The position numbers and the translations under genes are program-made. Positions 16,448 through 24,964 of a stretch of DNA of 48,126 nt are shown here, piece after piece. The number at the start of each line of letters is the position of its first letter. Positions within the stretch are counted from its first letter, which is position 1. The notes below the pieces were generated by a model. That model made no database searches. It was given only the letters and a program-made list of their open reading frames with translations, and was not told the DNA's origin. The DNA is from Caulobacteraceae bacterium (GTDB taxonomy: Bacteria > Pseudomonadota > Alphaproteobacteria > Caulobacterales > Caulobacteraceae), in the NCBI GenBank assembly GCA_947447115.1, contig CANFKD010000003.1, forward strand, positions 1-48,126, in the 5' to 3' direction.

Positions 16448-19150
16448 CTATTCCGTATCGGCAAGGGCGGCGGCATAGAGCAGATAGGCGCGGCCCTGCT
16501 CATTGGACAAAAGGGTCGGCATGAGGAAGCCCTCGCGGTCGCGGGAGGCGGCATCGACGATCATATTGGATTGCATTTCGACAAACCGCTCAGCCTTGGT
16601 CATCAGGCCGCGATCCGACTGCAAGCGCTTTGTCAGGCGGCGGATTGAGTTCTGGGCCAGGGCCGTGACCTTGTCCAAGGCCGCATCATAGTCGCCAGCA
16701 TTGATCGACGCTGCAATCTCTTCGACGCTGGCTCTGGGCAGAAGCGACTGGGTGTCGATCTTCATATCGTGGATTTCTTGCGCCAAGATCGGCCCAAGCT
16801 GTTCATCCTCGACAAAGTCCTCTTCCAGTGAGGTCAGCAGGTCTTTCCACGTCCATTGATCAGGCTTTTCCTCGCCGCCGCCAAGGTTCGCTGGCGCGAC
16901 CGTCGGCGCTGGGGGCGGAGGAGGCGGGGTCTCAATGGCAGGCGTCAACTTCAGGCGAGGCCGCGGCGGACTGTCGTCCATGCGGGCCAAGGGCCGCGTG
17001 ATAGGGTCGGGCCTTGTCGGTGAGGCCGGTGGCGTGCGCAAGACGGGGCGACCTGCGACAGGTTGGCGTATGGGGGAACGGACCGCCAGCGGTGGCCGTT
17101 CGGCTAGGGGTGCTGAGACCGGCGACGGCGTTCTCTTGCCCATGGCTTCCAACTGCATCACGGCGAGGCCGAGGGCCTCATAGTTGCGCCGGACCCGGTC
17201 TTTGAACTCAACATCGAAGGTCTGGCTGTCCTCAGCGGCCCGCCGCGCGGCGAGGGTCAGGTCCTCAATGCCTTGGATCAGGCCTTGGGCTAGTCCGGAG
17301 GTGACGATCTCAGCCTGACGGGCGGCTTCCTTGGGCAGGTTAGCCATGCGCGCTTCGAGGCTGGCCAGAAGCTCGGCAAACTCAGATACTACGGCGCGGG
17401 TCGAGACCAGCCCCTCGGTCAGTTGCTCTGATGAGCGCGCCCCGGCCTCTTCGGCCAGCCGTGCCGACTGTTCGATCAAGGTGCGCGCTTCACTGAGGCG
17501 CGCCTCGAACATGGCTTCCGCCTGTTGACCAGCGGTGAAGGAGGCCTCGCCCAACTGATCGATCTGTCCCTTGACGTGGGCCATTTGCTCTTCAGCCGCC
17601 AGACGGGCCTCCTCGGCGGCCTGCACCATCGTGTCGGTCATGTATTGGGTTTCAGCCAGAAGCACGTCGCGGTGGCGCAGTGAGGCATCGGTCAGGGCGC
17701 TGAGCGAGTCGACGGCGGCGCTGGCAATGGCGGCCCTATGCTGGCGCGCCGCGTCGCTCATGGCCTCGGCGCGATCAATGCTGGAGCCCGCAAGATCATC
17801 GAACTGCTGATTGGCATCGGCCACCGATTGGGTCACCGCTTGAGCGGCTTCGATCGACTGGCTGACCAGAATGGCCAGCTGGTCGTGGCGCTCGGCAAAG
17901 GTCTGCTCGAACTGTTCCTGCTCGGCCTTGAGGCTGTCGACGGTGGCGGACAACATGACCCGTTGCCGATCCATACCGGCGTCGGCGTCGCTCATCCGGT
18001 CGTGAACCGTGCGGCTTGCGGTTTCGAGGCGCTCGATCTGGACCTCTAGGCCTTGGCCCGCAGCCTGAGTGCCGCGATTGGCATCTTCGGCAGCGGCGGT
18101 CAGGTCGGCGGCCCGCGCGGTCAGAGAGGCTTCGGCCTCGCGCAATTGGGTCTCAGCCAGATCGGAGGCTTCGGCGACCATCCGGGCTTGACGCTCAACG
18201 CTGCTGACCACGCGGTCGGCCTGATGATCGAGCGCCGAGGTGACGCGGCCAAGCGCTTCACGCTCTTCACCCATCACTTGGGTCAGGTGCTGGGTGGTGC
18301 GAATGGATTCGTTGGCCGCTTCTAGGAGGCGGCGGGTTTCTTCGGCCAGACCTTCGCGCAGGGCGGTCAGTTCGATCCGCGCCCGGGTGGCGGCATCTGT
18401 GGCCCCATTGATCTCAGATCGGATGGTGGCGACGGCCGATCCTGCCGCCACGGCCGCGCTTGTGACCGGCGCGGCCAGATCATCGGCCAGACCCTTGGCT
18501 CGCTCAGCCTCGCGCGCGAACCGGGCACCCTGATTGAAGGCAAAGGCCGAGAAGCCGATGAGACCGACCGGCGCTAGGGCCAAGAAGCCGAAGACCGCCG
18601 TGGTAAAGGGCTCGAAGGCAAAGGCACCCAACCGGCTTTGAAAACCGACGGCAAAGGCCAGTAATCCACCGATCCAAAGGGCCGAGGCGAGGAGCGCAAG
18701 CAGATAGACTTCCAACGAGGCTGTGGTGCGCTTGGCGGCGGTCTTCTGCCTCGCTGGACCGGCAACAGCGCGCGGCGCAAAGAGGGGCACCTCGTCCTGC
18801 GGCGCTGGGGCAGTGGCTGCCGCACGCTCAACCTCAACAGCCTGCTCGGTGGTGGCTAGGGCACCGAGCGACTGATCAGAACGCATTTGATCGGGCGCCT
18901 TAAGGTCATCGTCCTGCAAGCCCGTTTCGGTCAGCCGGGTCTCAGTGTCGCGCTGCGCCATGGCGGCTGAGGCCTTCTCGAGCGGATTGCGGGTACCGTG
19001 AGGCGGCTCGGCATCTGGCTCAAGCGCTGTTGGGCTATAGTCATAGGCAGAGTTTGGCCCATCGGTGGCGGTGTCAAACGGCGCTTGGGTCGTCGCATCG
19101 CCGATATTGGACGCGCCGCTTCCAGAGCCTGATGTCTTTTTGACCTTCAT
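16448..19150 (-). CDS. tipN: TipN-like polar landmark, two membrane helices and long coiled coil
   Basis: A 900-residue protein when started at MKVKKTSGSG (ATG 19150, preceded by AAGGT); the frame extends nine codons upstream without support. It has an acidic low-complexity N-terminus (1-140), two membrane helices (about 146-168 and 183-205) and an Ala/Glu/Gln/Arg-rich coiled coil (about 210-670). A Pro-rich linker (about 680-765) and a conserved globular C-terminus of about 135 residues (WTWKDLLTSLEEDF onward) follow. This architecture and length match Caulobacter TipN (888 aa), the new-pole landmark that affects flagellum placement and ParA-driven segregation. Identity is by architecture and order, not alignment. 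A ParA-like gene lies about 0.5 kb upstream. Confidence 0.72.
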   Translation of the reverse strand: MKVKKTSGSGSGASNIGDATTQAPFDTATDGPNSAYDYSPTALEPDAEPPHGTRNPLEKASAAMAQRDTETRLTETGLQDDDLKAPDQMRSDQSLGALATTEQAVEVERAAATAPAPQDEVPLFAPRAVAGPARQKTAAKRTTASLEVYLLALLASALWIGGLLAFAVGFQSRLGAFAFEPFTTAVFGFLALAPVGLIGFSAFAFNQGARFAREAERAKGLADDLAAPVTSAAVAAGSAVATIRSEINGATDAATRARIELTALREGLAEETRRLLEAANESIRTTQHLTQVMGEEREALGRVTSALDHQADRVVSSVERQARMVAEASDLAETQLREAEASLTARAADLTAAAEDANRGTQAAGQGLEVQIERLETASRTVHDRMSDADAGMDRQRVMLSATVDSLKAEQEQFEQTFAERHDQLAILVSQSIEAAQAVTQSVADANQQFDDLAGSSIDRAEAMSDAARQHRAAIASAAVDSLSALTDASLRHRDVLLAETQYMTDTMVQAAEEARLAAEEQMAHVKGQIDQLGEASFTAGQQAEAMFEARLSEARTLIEQSARLAEEAGARSSEQLTEGLVSTRAVVSEFAELLASLEARMANLPKEAARQAEIVTSGLAQGLIQGIEDLTLAARRAAEDSQTFDVEFKDRVRRNYEALGLAVMQLEAMGKRTPSPVSAPLAERPPLAVRSPIRQPVAGRPVLRTPPASPTRPDPITRPLARMDDSPPRPRLKLTPAIETPPPPPPAPTVAPANLGGGEEKPDQWTWKDLLTSLEEDFVEDEQLGPILAQEIHDMKIDTQSLLPRASVEEIAASINAGDYDAALDKVTALAQNSIRRLTKRLQSDRGLMTKAERFVEMQSNMIVDAASRDREGFLMPTLLSNEQGRAYLLYAAALADTE

Positions 19151-19363
19151 TGCCGACCTTGTCTGCGGCATGCACACCGGAAAATAGGTGCCGGAGGGTT
19201 CATCCGCTTCCGGAAAACTATCGAGTAACAGGGCGTCCGCAAAGATGCTTTTACGCTTTTCTTCGGATAGGCCATGCCTATTGTTGGGGACAAGGACGAG
19301 ATGGAGCCGTTATAGGGTTTTGTTTTCGGAAATCATGTCTCAAGGGTTGGAATCTCAGGCGCG

Positions 19364-19669
19364 ATGAGCAGGTTTGACCCAAAGAATGGCAGGCAGCCCC
19401 GCAAGGGTGAGCTGCTCTATCTGTGCATGGGTCTGAACCAGCCTGGCTATAAGCTGCCCCTGTTCGATGACAGTGGTCAGAGGATCCATTCGGCGATCAT
19501 TCAGTCCTGCGTCGACTGCGGATGGGCTGAGCCTTGGTTTGCCAATCCTCTCGCGCCCGATTGGCTGGTCTGCCGCCTTACGGTGGCGGGGGTTCAGGCC
19601 GCAAGGCTGGCGGATGGCGTGAACGACGACGTCGATACAGACCCCCTTACCCTGCGCGCAAACGGCTAG
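19364..19669 (+). CDS. Conserved small protein of unknown function
   Basis: A 101-residue protein with a basic N-terminus and a middle that looks like a compact winged-helix-sized domain (QSCVDCGWAEPWF, NPLAPDWLVCRLT). The CVDC pair is its only cysteine motif and is too little for a zinc site on its own. It has no signal peptide or membrane helix. The ATG at 19364 has no clear ribosome-binding site. It starts 213 bp from the divergent tipN-like gene and its TAG stop lies in the CTAG shared with the convergent ParA-like gene. I do not recognise the family. Confidence 0.65.
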   Translation: MSRFDPKNGRQPRKGELLYLCMGLNQPGYKLPLFDDSGQRIHSAIIQSCVDCGWAEPWFANPLAPDWLVCRLTVAGVQAARLADGVNDDVDTDPLTLRANG

Positions 19670-20406
19670 CCTGCAAGGGCTTGGGGATCGACCTGCATCC
19701 GCGGCCTGTACCAGATCGATTGCAGTCGCTCTGACCTTTCGATCTTTGGGCTCTGGGTTTTCAGAGAGGGATTGAGCGCAAGTTGGTCCGCAAGATGGGC
19801 CCAAACATCCTCAATTTCCCTTGCAGCCGCGCTGCCTGGAAACTGTTCAGCAGCCGACAGTCCGCAGGATATGGACGCTTGAAAAGCGGTCCGGGATCGA
19901 AAACAGCAGGGCGCAACAGGAAGGCCAAAGCCGATAAGGATGTCGATCGCTTCCTTGACCAGGGTCGGCTCCCGACCATTGCGTTGTGACGGGGCCTGAT
20001 TGAGCAGGATGACGCTCTTGAGTTTCAGCGACTTCAGGGTCGTGACCATGTCGGTCATGGTTCGCAAATCCATCACCGTCGGGCGAGAGACCAGCACCGA
20101 CAGGTCGGCCGCCTTTGCGGCCTGAAGTGAGATTTCCGGTGACGCTGAGGGCGTGTCGAGGATGAGAAGGTCTAGCCCGGCCCTGTCCGCTGCAAACTGC
20201 GCGGGGAAGAGCGAGCCGCGTTTGAACGGCGTGACGGCTGGGCCATCCGCCTCGCGCCCTCTGGCCCAGTCGACGGATGATCTTTGGGGGTCCAAATCGC
20301 CAATCATCGTCTGATATCCAAGGTTATGAGCGGTGGCCGCCATATTCACCGATAGGGTGGTCTTGCCGGTACCGCCCTTATTCGAAATGAAAGCTATCGT
20401 TTTCAT
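19666..20406 (-). CDS. Orphan ParA/MinD-family ATPase
   Basis: A 246-residue ATPase when started at MKTIAFISNKGG (ATG 20406). In-frame starts up to 15 codons upstream are possible but have no better ribosome-binding site. It has the deviant Walker A KGGTGKTT (10-17, signature lysine K10), GDLDPQRS (A' box) and LLILDTPS (Walker B). No parB or centromere-like repeat is adjacent, so it is probably neither the chromosomal ParA nor MipZ. Proteins of this kind position cargo such as chemoreceptors or plasmids. Proximity to a TipN-like gene is suggestive because TipN interacts with ParA in Caulobacter. The C-terminal 40 residues are basic and unlike canonical ParA. Confidence 0.82.
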   Translation of the reverse strand: MKTIAFISNKGGTGKTTLSVNMAATAHNLGYQTMIGDLDPQRSSVDWARGREADGPAVTPFKRGSLFPAQFAADRAGLDLLILDTPSASPEISLQAAKAADLSVLVSRPTVMDLRTMTDMVTTLKSLKLKSVILLNQAPSQRNGREPTLVKEAIDILIGFGLPVAPCCFRSRTAFQASISCGLSAAEQFPGSAAAREIEDVWAHLADQLALNPSLKTQSPKIERSERLQSIWYRPRMQVDPQALAG

Positions 20407-20460
20407 CGTCTTGAGGATCCACATCTTGTCGGCTATCGGAATCAATTTCAATTTACAGTC

Positions 20461-20510
20461 TATAGATGTGATTTAAACATTAAATTCTTAAATAGTGATA
20501 GTAATTTCTT
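20461..20510. promoter_or_regulatory. A+T-rich island upstream of the ParA-like gene
   Basis: A strongly A+T-rich stretch of about 50 bp holding three TTAA tetramers at 20473, 20480 and 20488. It lies about 65-85 bp before the ParA-like start and probably contains its promoter. The spacings (3, 4 and 11 bp) do not fit the CtrA consensus TTAA-N7-TTAA, so a CtrA site is not claimed. Confidence 0.35.
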
Positions 20511-20567
20511 TGGGTAACCTCGCGATCGGACAGCGCGTCAATGTGGGTACAGGTCAGCGGCCCATAG

Positions 20568-20600
20568 AAAAACCCTCCCCCTGAGGTCAGGGAGAGGGTT
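20568..20600 (-). terminator. Rho-independent terminator of the PQQ dehydrogenase gene
   Basis: On the minus strand a 14-bp stem with one mismatch (arms 20587-20600 and 20571-20584, 2-nt loop) is followed directly by five T (A-tract 20568-20572 on the plus strand). It begins about 60 bp after the dehydrogenase stop. The stem sequence resembles the GGGAGAGGG repeat family elsewhere in the window. Confidence 0.85.
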
Positions 20601-20658
20601 GGTCTGGATCGGTTCAGGGACCCGTCTTTCGAGGGAGTCCCTGAGGGTCTAGATCGAC

Positions 20659-22764
20659 CTATTTGGCTTTCGCCGCTTCAGCCTTGGCCTTGGCGGATTC
20701 GCTCAGGACATAGGCCCGGATCGATTCGGATTGGTCGTTGGTCAGATAGTCCTTGAAGCTGATCATGCCCATCGGCTGGCGAGCGCCGTCAATCACGACG
20801 GACTTCCAGTTTTCAGCAGACAGCAACATCGGCGATGTCTTCAGGTCTGGCAGATAGGTGCCAGAGACGCTCGCACCGTGGCAAACCGCGCAGTTGGCGT
20901 GATAGAGCGCGAAGCCATCTGTGACGGAGCCCTTAGAGGTCACGCCGGTCAGGTCGATCTGCATCTTCTCGGGCAGAGGCTGTTCGGGAACCTTGGCGGT
21001 GCCGCCCAGCTTGAAGACGATCAGACGGCCTGGAAGACGGGGACGGTCAGGCAGGAAGACGTTGGCTGCCAGAGGGGCCGCGCCGCCATAGCCAACCATC
21101 AGGGCGATATATTGCTCACCATCGATCGAATAGGTCGAAGGGGCGGCAATGATACCGTTGTTGGTCTTGTAGCTCCAAACCTTGGTGCCGTCCTTGGCAT
21201 TGTAGGCAACAAATTCGCCTTCAGCCGAGCCTTGGAACACCAGATCACCGGCTGTCGCCAGAACGCCAGCGTTCCAGAAATAGGGATGTTCGACGGTCCA
21301 GCGTGCCTTTTGCGCGACCGGATCCCAAGCGATCAGGTGACCCTTCATCATGGCCTTCACAGCCTTACGAGCCGCGTCACCATCTGGAAGGGCGGTGGCC
21401 AGCGTATCGATGCCGACATTCCACTTACCTTGCTGGTGCACGTACTTGGTATCGTCCTTGTAGCCAAAAGGAACCGACATGGCCGGAATATAGACCAGGT
21501 TTTCCTTAGGGCTGTAGGCCATCGGGTGCCAGTTGTGACCGCCATAGGGGGCGGGCATGGCCAGGGCAGGGTTCTTTTCATACCGTGCGCCGGGGACCTC
21601 TATGGGACGGCCAGTCTTTTGGTCGACCCCCGTGGCCCAAGTGATGGGGATATAGTTCTTGGCCGAAATCAGCTCGCCGGTCGCCCGGTCCAGAACGTAG
21701 AAGAAGCCGTTCTTGGGGGCCTGCATCACGACCTTGCGGGTCTTACCGCCAATATCCATCTCCGCCAGCATGATGTGCTGAACGGCAGTATAGTCCCAGC
21801 TTTCGCCCGGCGTGGTCTGATAGTGCCAGACATAGGCTCCTGTATCGGGCTTGAGTGCGACGATGGAGGAGAGGAACAGATTGTCACCCTTGCCGTCTGA
21901 ACGCTTCAGACGGTTCCAGGGCGAGCCATTGCCGGTGCCGACATAGAGGATGTCCAGATCCGGATCGTAGGCCATGGCATCCCAAGGGGTGCCGCCGCCG
22001 CCGGTCTTCTTCCAACCGTCACCGAACCAGGTGCCATTAGCCTTTTCAGCCAGAACCTTGTCCGAGGCCGCGCCGTCGGGCTTACCCTCTGGATTTGGCG
22101 TCATATAGAAACGCCAATCGAGCTTGCCGGTGGCCGCATCATAGGCTGACAGATAGCCGCGCACGCCATATTCCGCGCCGCCATTGCCGATCATGACCTT
22201 GCCCTTGATGACCCGAGGGGCACCGGTAATGGTATAGGGCTTGGACTGGTCGACGGTCACGACGGACCATTTGACCTTGCCGGTCTCTGCATCCAGAGCG
22301 ATCAGGCGTCCATCGAGGGCTCCGACATAGACCATGCCGTTCCAAACCGCGACGCCGCGATTGACCGTGTCACAGCAGGCGCTGAAGCCGCGCTTGCCGT
22401 CGACCTTGGGGTCATAGGACCACTTGGGCGCGCCGGTCTTGGCGTCGAACGCATAGACCTTGGACCAGTTGGTGGTGGTGTAGAGGGTGCCGTCGACGAT
22501 CAGAGGCGTAGCCTCTTGACCGCGGTCGGTATCGAATTCGTGTGACCAGGCCACGCCCAGCTTCGCAACTGTGTCGGTATTGACCTGAGTCAGCGGGCTG
22601 TAACGCTGTTCTGAATAGGTCCTTCCATAGGACATCCAGTTGCTGCCATCGGCATCGGCTGCGGTCAAGCGAACGGCATCAACCTTGCCCGCCTTGGGGC
22701 CTGGCTGGCACGCCGCCAAAAGCAGGGACGCGGTGAGCGCCCCAATGATTTTAAATCTTCCCAT
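20659..22764 (-). CDS. PQQ-dependent alcohol dehydrogenase with cytochrome c domain
   Basis: A 701-residue quinohaemoprotein (type II alcohol dehydrogenase) that oxidises alcohols to aldehydes in the periplasm and passes electrons to its own haem. It has an eight-bladed PQQ propeller (about 30-590) with the vicinal disulfide pair C130-C131 and catalytic D324 in ESWDYTAVQ. The residue two after D324 is Thr, not Asp, which points to calcium rather than lanthanide use. The C-terminal cytochrome c has CxxCH at 625-629 and Met ligand candidates at 665/667. The N-terminus is a lipoprotein signal (LLLAAC, Cys19), whereas relatives are usually soluble. It is divergent from a TonB receptor gene. Confidence 0.92.
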   Translation of the reverse strand: MGRFKIIGALTASLLLAACQPGPKAGKVDAVRLTAADADGSNWMSYGRTYSEQRYSPLTQVNTDTVAKLGVAWSHEFDTDRGQEATPLIVDGTLYTTTNWSKVYAFDAKTGAPKWSYDPKVDGKRGFSACCDTVNRGVAVWNGMVYVGALDGRLIALDAETGKVKWSVVTVDQSKPYTITGAPRVIKGKVMIGNGGAEYGVRGYLSAYDAATGKLDWRFYMTPNPEGKPDGAASDKVLAEKANGTWFGDGWKKTGGGGTPWDAMAYDPDLDILYVGTGNGSPWNRLKRSDGKGDNLFLSSIVALKPDTGAYVWHYQTTPGESWDYTAVQHIMLAEMDIGGKTRKVVMQAPKNGFFYVLDRATGELISAKNYIPITWATGVDQKTGRPIEVPGARYEKNPALAMPAPYGGHNWHPMAYSPKENLVYIPAMSVPFGYKDDTKYVHQQGKWNVGIDTLATALPDGDAARKAVKAMMKGHLIAWDPVAQKARWTVEHPYFWNAGVLATAGDLVFQGSAEGEFVAYNAKDGTKVWSYKTNNGIIAAPSTYSIDGEQYIALMVGYGGAAPLAANVFLPDRPRLPGRLIVFKLGGTAKVPEQPLPEKMQIDLTGVTSKGSVTDGFALYHANCAVCHGASVSGTYLPDLKTSPMLLSAENWKSVVIDGARQPMGMISFKDYLTNDQSESIRAYVLSESAKAKAEAAKAK

Positions 22765-22834
22765 CTGTTCCCACCCTGATTTCGACCCACTTGTCGCGAG
22801 ACGATTGATTAGTATCTAGGTTGACACCGATCAT

Positions 22835-22859
22835 GTTGCATCGGCGCGCCGATGGCAAC
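22835..22859. promoter_or_regulatory. Candidate operator palindrome between divergent PQQ-ADH and TonB genes
   Basis: A 25-bp near-palindrome with a perfect 14-bp core ATCGGCGCGCCGAT (22840-22853) flanked by GTTGC and GCAAC, one base off symmetry. It lies 70 bp before the dehydrogenase start and 83 bp before the receptor start. TTGACA at 22821-22826 is close by. A dimeric regulator binding here could control both genes; none is encoded nearby. Confidence 0.45.
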
Positions 22860-22942
22860 GGTTCAAGCCCCAATAAAGGGTTGCTTCGCGCCCATTAAGC
22901 GCCTTCGGTCGGGTTTGATCTTTAAATAGGACGACGTCTCGA

Positions 22943-24964
22943 ATGATTATGGATATGCCTACCGCCCAACCCTCCGCGCAGGTTGAATCCGCGCCGGTTG
23001 AAACCATCGTCGTTCGGGCGGCCCGTCTGTCACCATCCCCCACCGATCCGGTCTTTTCGATCGTTCGATTGAAGGCGGAAGACCTGCAGGCCTCGCCCCG
23101 TCTGGATGAGGCTTTGAAAGCGGTTCCGGGGGCCTCTCTGTTTCGCCGAACCTCCAGCCTTTCGGCCAATCCGACCTCGCAAGGTGTGTCTTTGAGGGCC
23201 ATAGCCCCGTCCGGAGCAGGCCGGGCCCTCGTGACCCTCGACGGCGTGCCCCAGAATGATCCCTTCGGCGGTTGGGTGATCTGGACCGCGCTGCCACCGG
23301 AGGGCCTTTCAGGAGCTTCGGTCGTTCGCGGTGCCGGTGCTGGGGCCTATGGCGCAGGGGCCTTGACCGGTGTGGTCAGCCTTGATGAGGCCGGACCGGA
23401 TAGCGGCTACGTCTTGGACCTTTCGGCCGGTGAATTGGGCGCGCAAAGGCTGGCCCTGTCTGCGGCAACGGGCCCGCTCTTGATCGTGGGCAGCAAGGAA
23501 CATTCGGACGGCTATGTGCCCGTGCGGGGCGCAAAGGCGGGCGCGGCAGATATTCGGGCGGGTCTGGACGCGTGGACCGTCTCAGCCCGCTTGCAGGGCG
23601 ATATTGGTAATGCCGTCGGAGCCTTGCGGATTGGGGCCTATGAAGAAGAACGGGGCGCAGGCCTTCGCGGGGCCAATAGCCGGGTTGAGGGCCAGCAAGC
23701 CAGCCTGACCCTCGTGCGTGATGCGAGGCCCAATGCCGCTGGGTGGCGGATGCAGGCTTGGGTGCGTCAGTCCGATCTGGCTAACAGTTCCGCAGCCGTG
23801 GTGGCAGGGCGGGCGACCACCACGCCAGCCAATGAGCAATATGAGACTCCTTCGACGGGTTACGGCGCCAACGCCGCGTGGCGGTGGGTTCAGCCCGGTT
23901 GGAGCGCTGAGGTCGGAGCCGACGCGCGGCTGACCGACGGTGAGGTGCATGAAAAGTTCCGGTATCTGAACGGCGTTTTCACTCGTGATCGCCGCGCCGG
24001 GGGGCAGACCCAAGTGATCGGGGCCTATGCCGAGGCCTCGCGCCAGATGGGGCCTTGGTTGCTGGCCGGTGGGGCGCGGGTGGACCGGTGGTCGGCCAGT
24101 GATGGCTTCCGCCGCGAGCGCGATATCCAGACCGGTGCCGTGACCTTAGACCAGACCTCGGCCAATAAGGATGGTATCCAGCCGACCGCCCGCCTTGGCC
24201 TTCGCCGCAGTCTGGGGGAGAGCCAGTGGATCAGAAGCGCGGTCTATTCGGGTTTCCGCACGCCGACCTTGAACGAACTTCATCGGCCCTTCCGCGTTGG
24301 CAATGACGTGACCGAGGCCAATCCCGGCCTCAAGCCCGAGCGGCTAGGCGGGTTTGATCTGGCCATCGGCGGCGATCAGGCTTGGACTTGGAGCCTTGGC
24401 GGTTTCGTCAATCGGATCAGCGACCCGATCACCAATGTTACGGTCGGAGTCGGGCCAAAGACCTTCCCAACCGCCGGGTTCATCCCCGCAGGCGGCGTCC
24501 TGCGCCAACGCCAAAATGCCGGGCAGATTGATGCCTATGGCCTGGAGGCCGAAGCCTCGACCGATTTGACCCAGACGCTCAAGCTTCGCGCGGCGATCTC
24601 GGCGACCCATGCGCGGGTCGATGGCGGCACCACTGCAGCGCAGCTCAATGGCAAACGCCCGGCCCAAACGCCCGAAGTGATCACTGTGGCCTCACTGACC
24701 TGGACACCTGTGCCGCGCCTCACCGTCAATGGCGACGTGCGCCTTGAAGGCTCGCGCTTTGAAGATGACCTCAATGCGCGCAAGCTTGGGCCCGCCACCT
24801 CGGCGGACCTGAGCCTACGATGGCAGGTGGTTAAGGGCACGGAGCTCTATATCGCCGCGGACAATGTCACCAACGCCAAGATTTCCATCGGCCAGACCGC
24901 CGATGGGGTCGACAGCTATGGCGCGCCGCGTCAGATCCGGGTCGGGCTGACGCTTCGGCGTTAG
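22943..24964 (+). CDS. TonB-dependent outer-membrane receptor
   Basis: A 673-residue receptor with plug domain (about 18-150, including ALVTLDGVPQNDPFGGW and VVRGAGAGAYGAGALTGVVSL) and a 22-strand-type barrel. The barrel ends in a C-terminal beta-signal (IRVGLTLRR, here with terminal Arg). The VETIVVRA stretch near the start resembles a TonB box. Unusually, the N-terminus MIMDMPTAQPSAQVESAP has no hydrophobic signal peptide. AGGAC (22928-22932) supports the ATG, and an in-frame TGA at 22916-22918 rules out a longer N-terminus. The substrate is unknown; divergence from the PQQ alcohol dehydrogenase suggests a shared substrate or PQQ/metal uptake. Its stop overlaps the convergent gene (TTAG). 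Confidence 0.88.
   Translation: MIMDMPTAQPSAQVESAPVETIVVRAARLSPSPTDPVFSIVRLKAEDLQASPRLDEALKAVPGASLFRRTSSLSANPTSQGVSLRAIAPSGAGRALVTLDGVPQNDPFGGWVIWTALPPEGLSGASVVRGAGAGAYGAGALTGVVSLDEAGPDSGYVLDLSAGELGAQRLALSAATGPLLIVGSKEHSDGYVPVRGAKAGAADIRAGLDAWTVSARLQGDIGNAVGALRIGAYEEERGAGLRGANSRVEGQQASLTLVRDARPNAAGWRMQAWVRQSDLANSSAAVVAGRATTTPANEQYETPSTGYGANAAWRWVQPGWSAEVGADARLTDGEVHEKFRYLNGVFTRDRRAGGQTQVIGAYAEASRQMGPWLLAGGARVDRWSASDGFRRERDIQTGAVTLDQTSANKDGIQPTARLGLRRSLGESQWIRSAVYSGFRTPTLNELHRPFRVGNDVTEANPGLKPERLGGFDLAIGGDQAWTWSLGGFVNRISDPITNVTVGVGPKTFPTAGFIPAGGVLRQRQNAGQIDAYGLEAEASTDLTQTLKLRAAISATHARVDGGTTAAQLNGKRPAQTPEVITVASLTWTPVPRLTVNGDVRLEGSRFEDDLNARKLGPATSADLSLRWQVVKGTELYIAADNVTNAKISIGQTADGVDSYGAPRQIRVGLTLRR

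Noticed and set aside
20473-20491. CtrA binding site upstream of the ParA-like gene
   Set aside because: TTAA tetramers are spaced by 3, 4 and 11 bp; the CtrA consensus needs 7.
22831-22942. A frameshifted signal peptide for the TonB receptor in the upstream DNA
   Set aside because: I see no hydrophobic leader in other frames of this stretch; it looks like promoter DNA with a palindrome.
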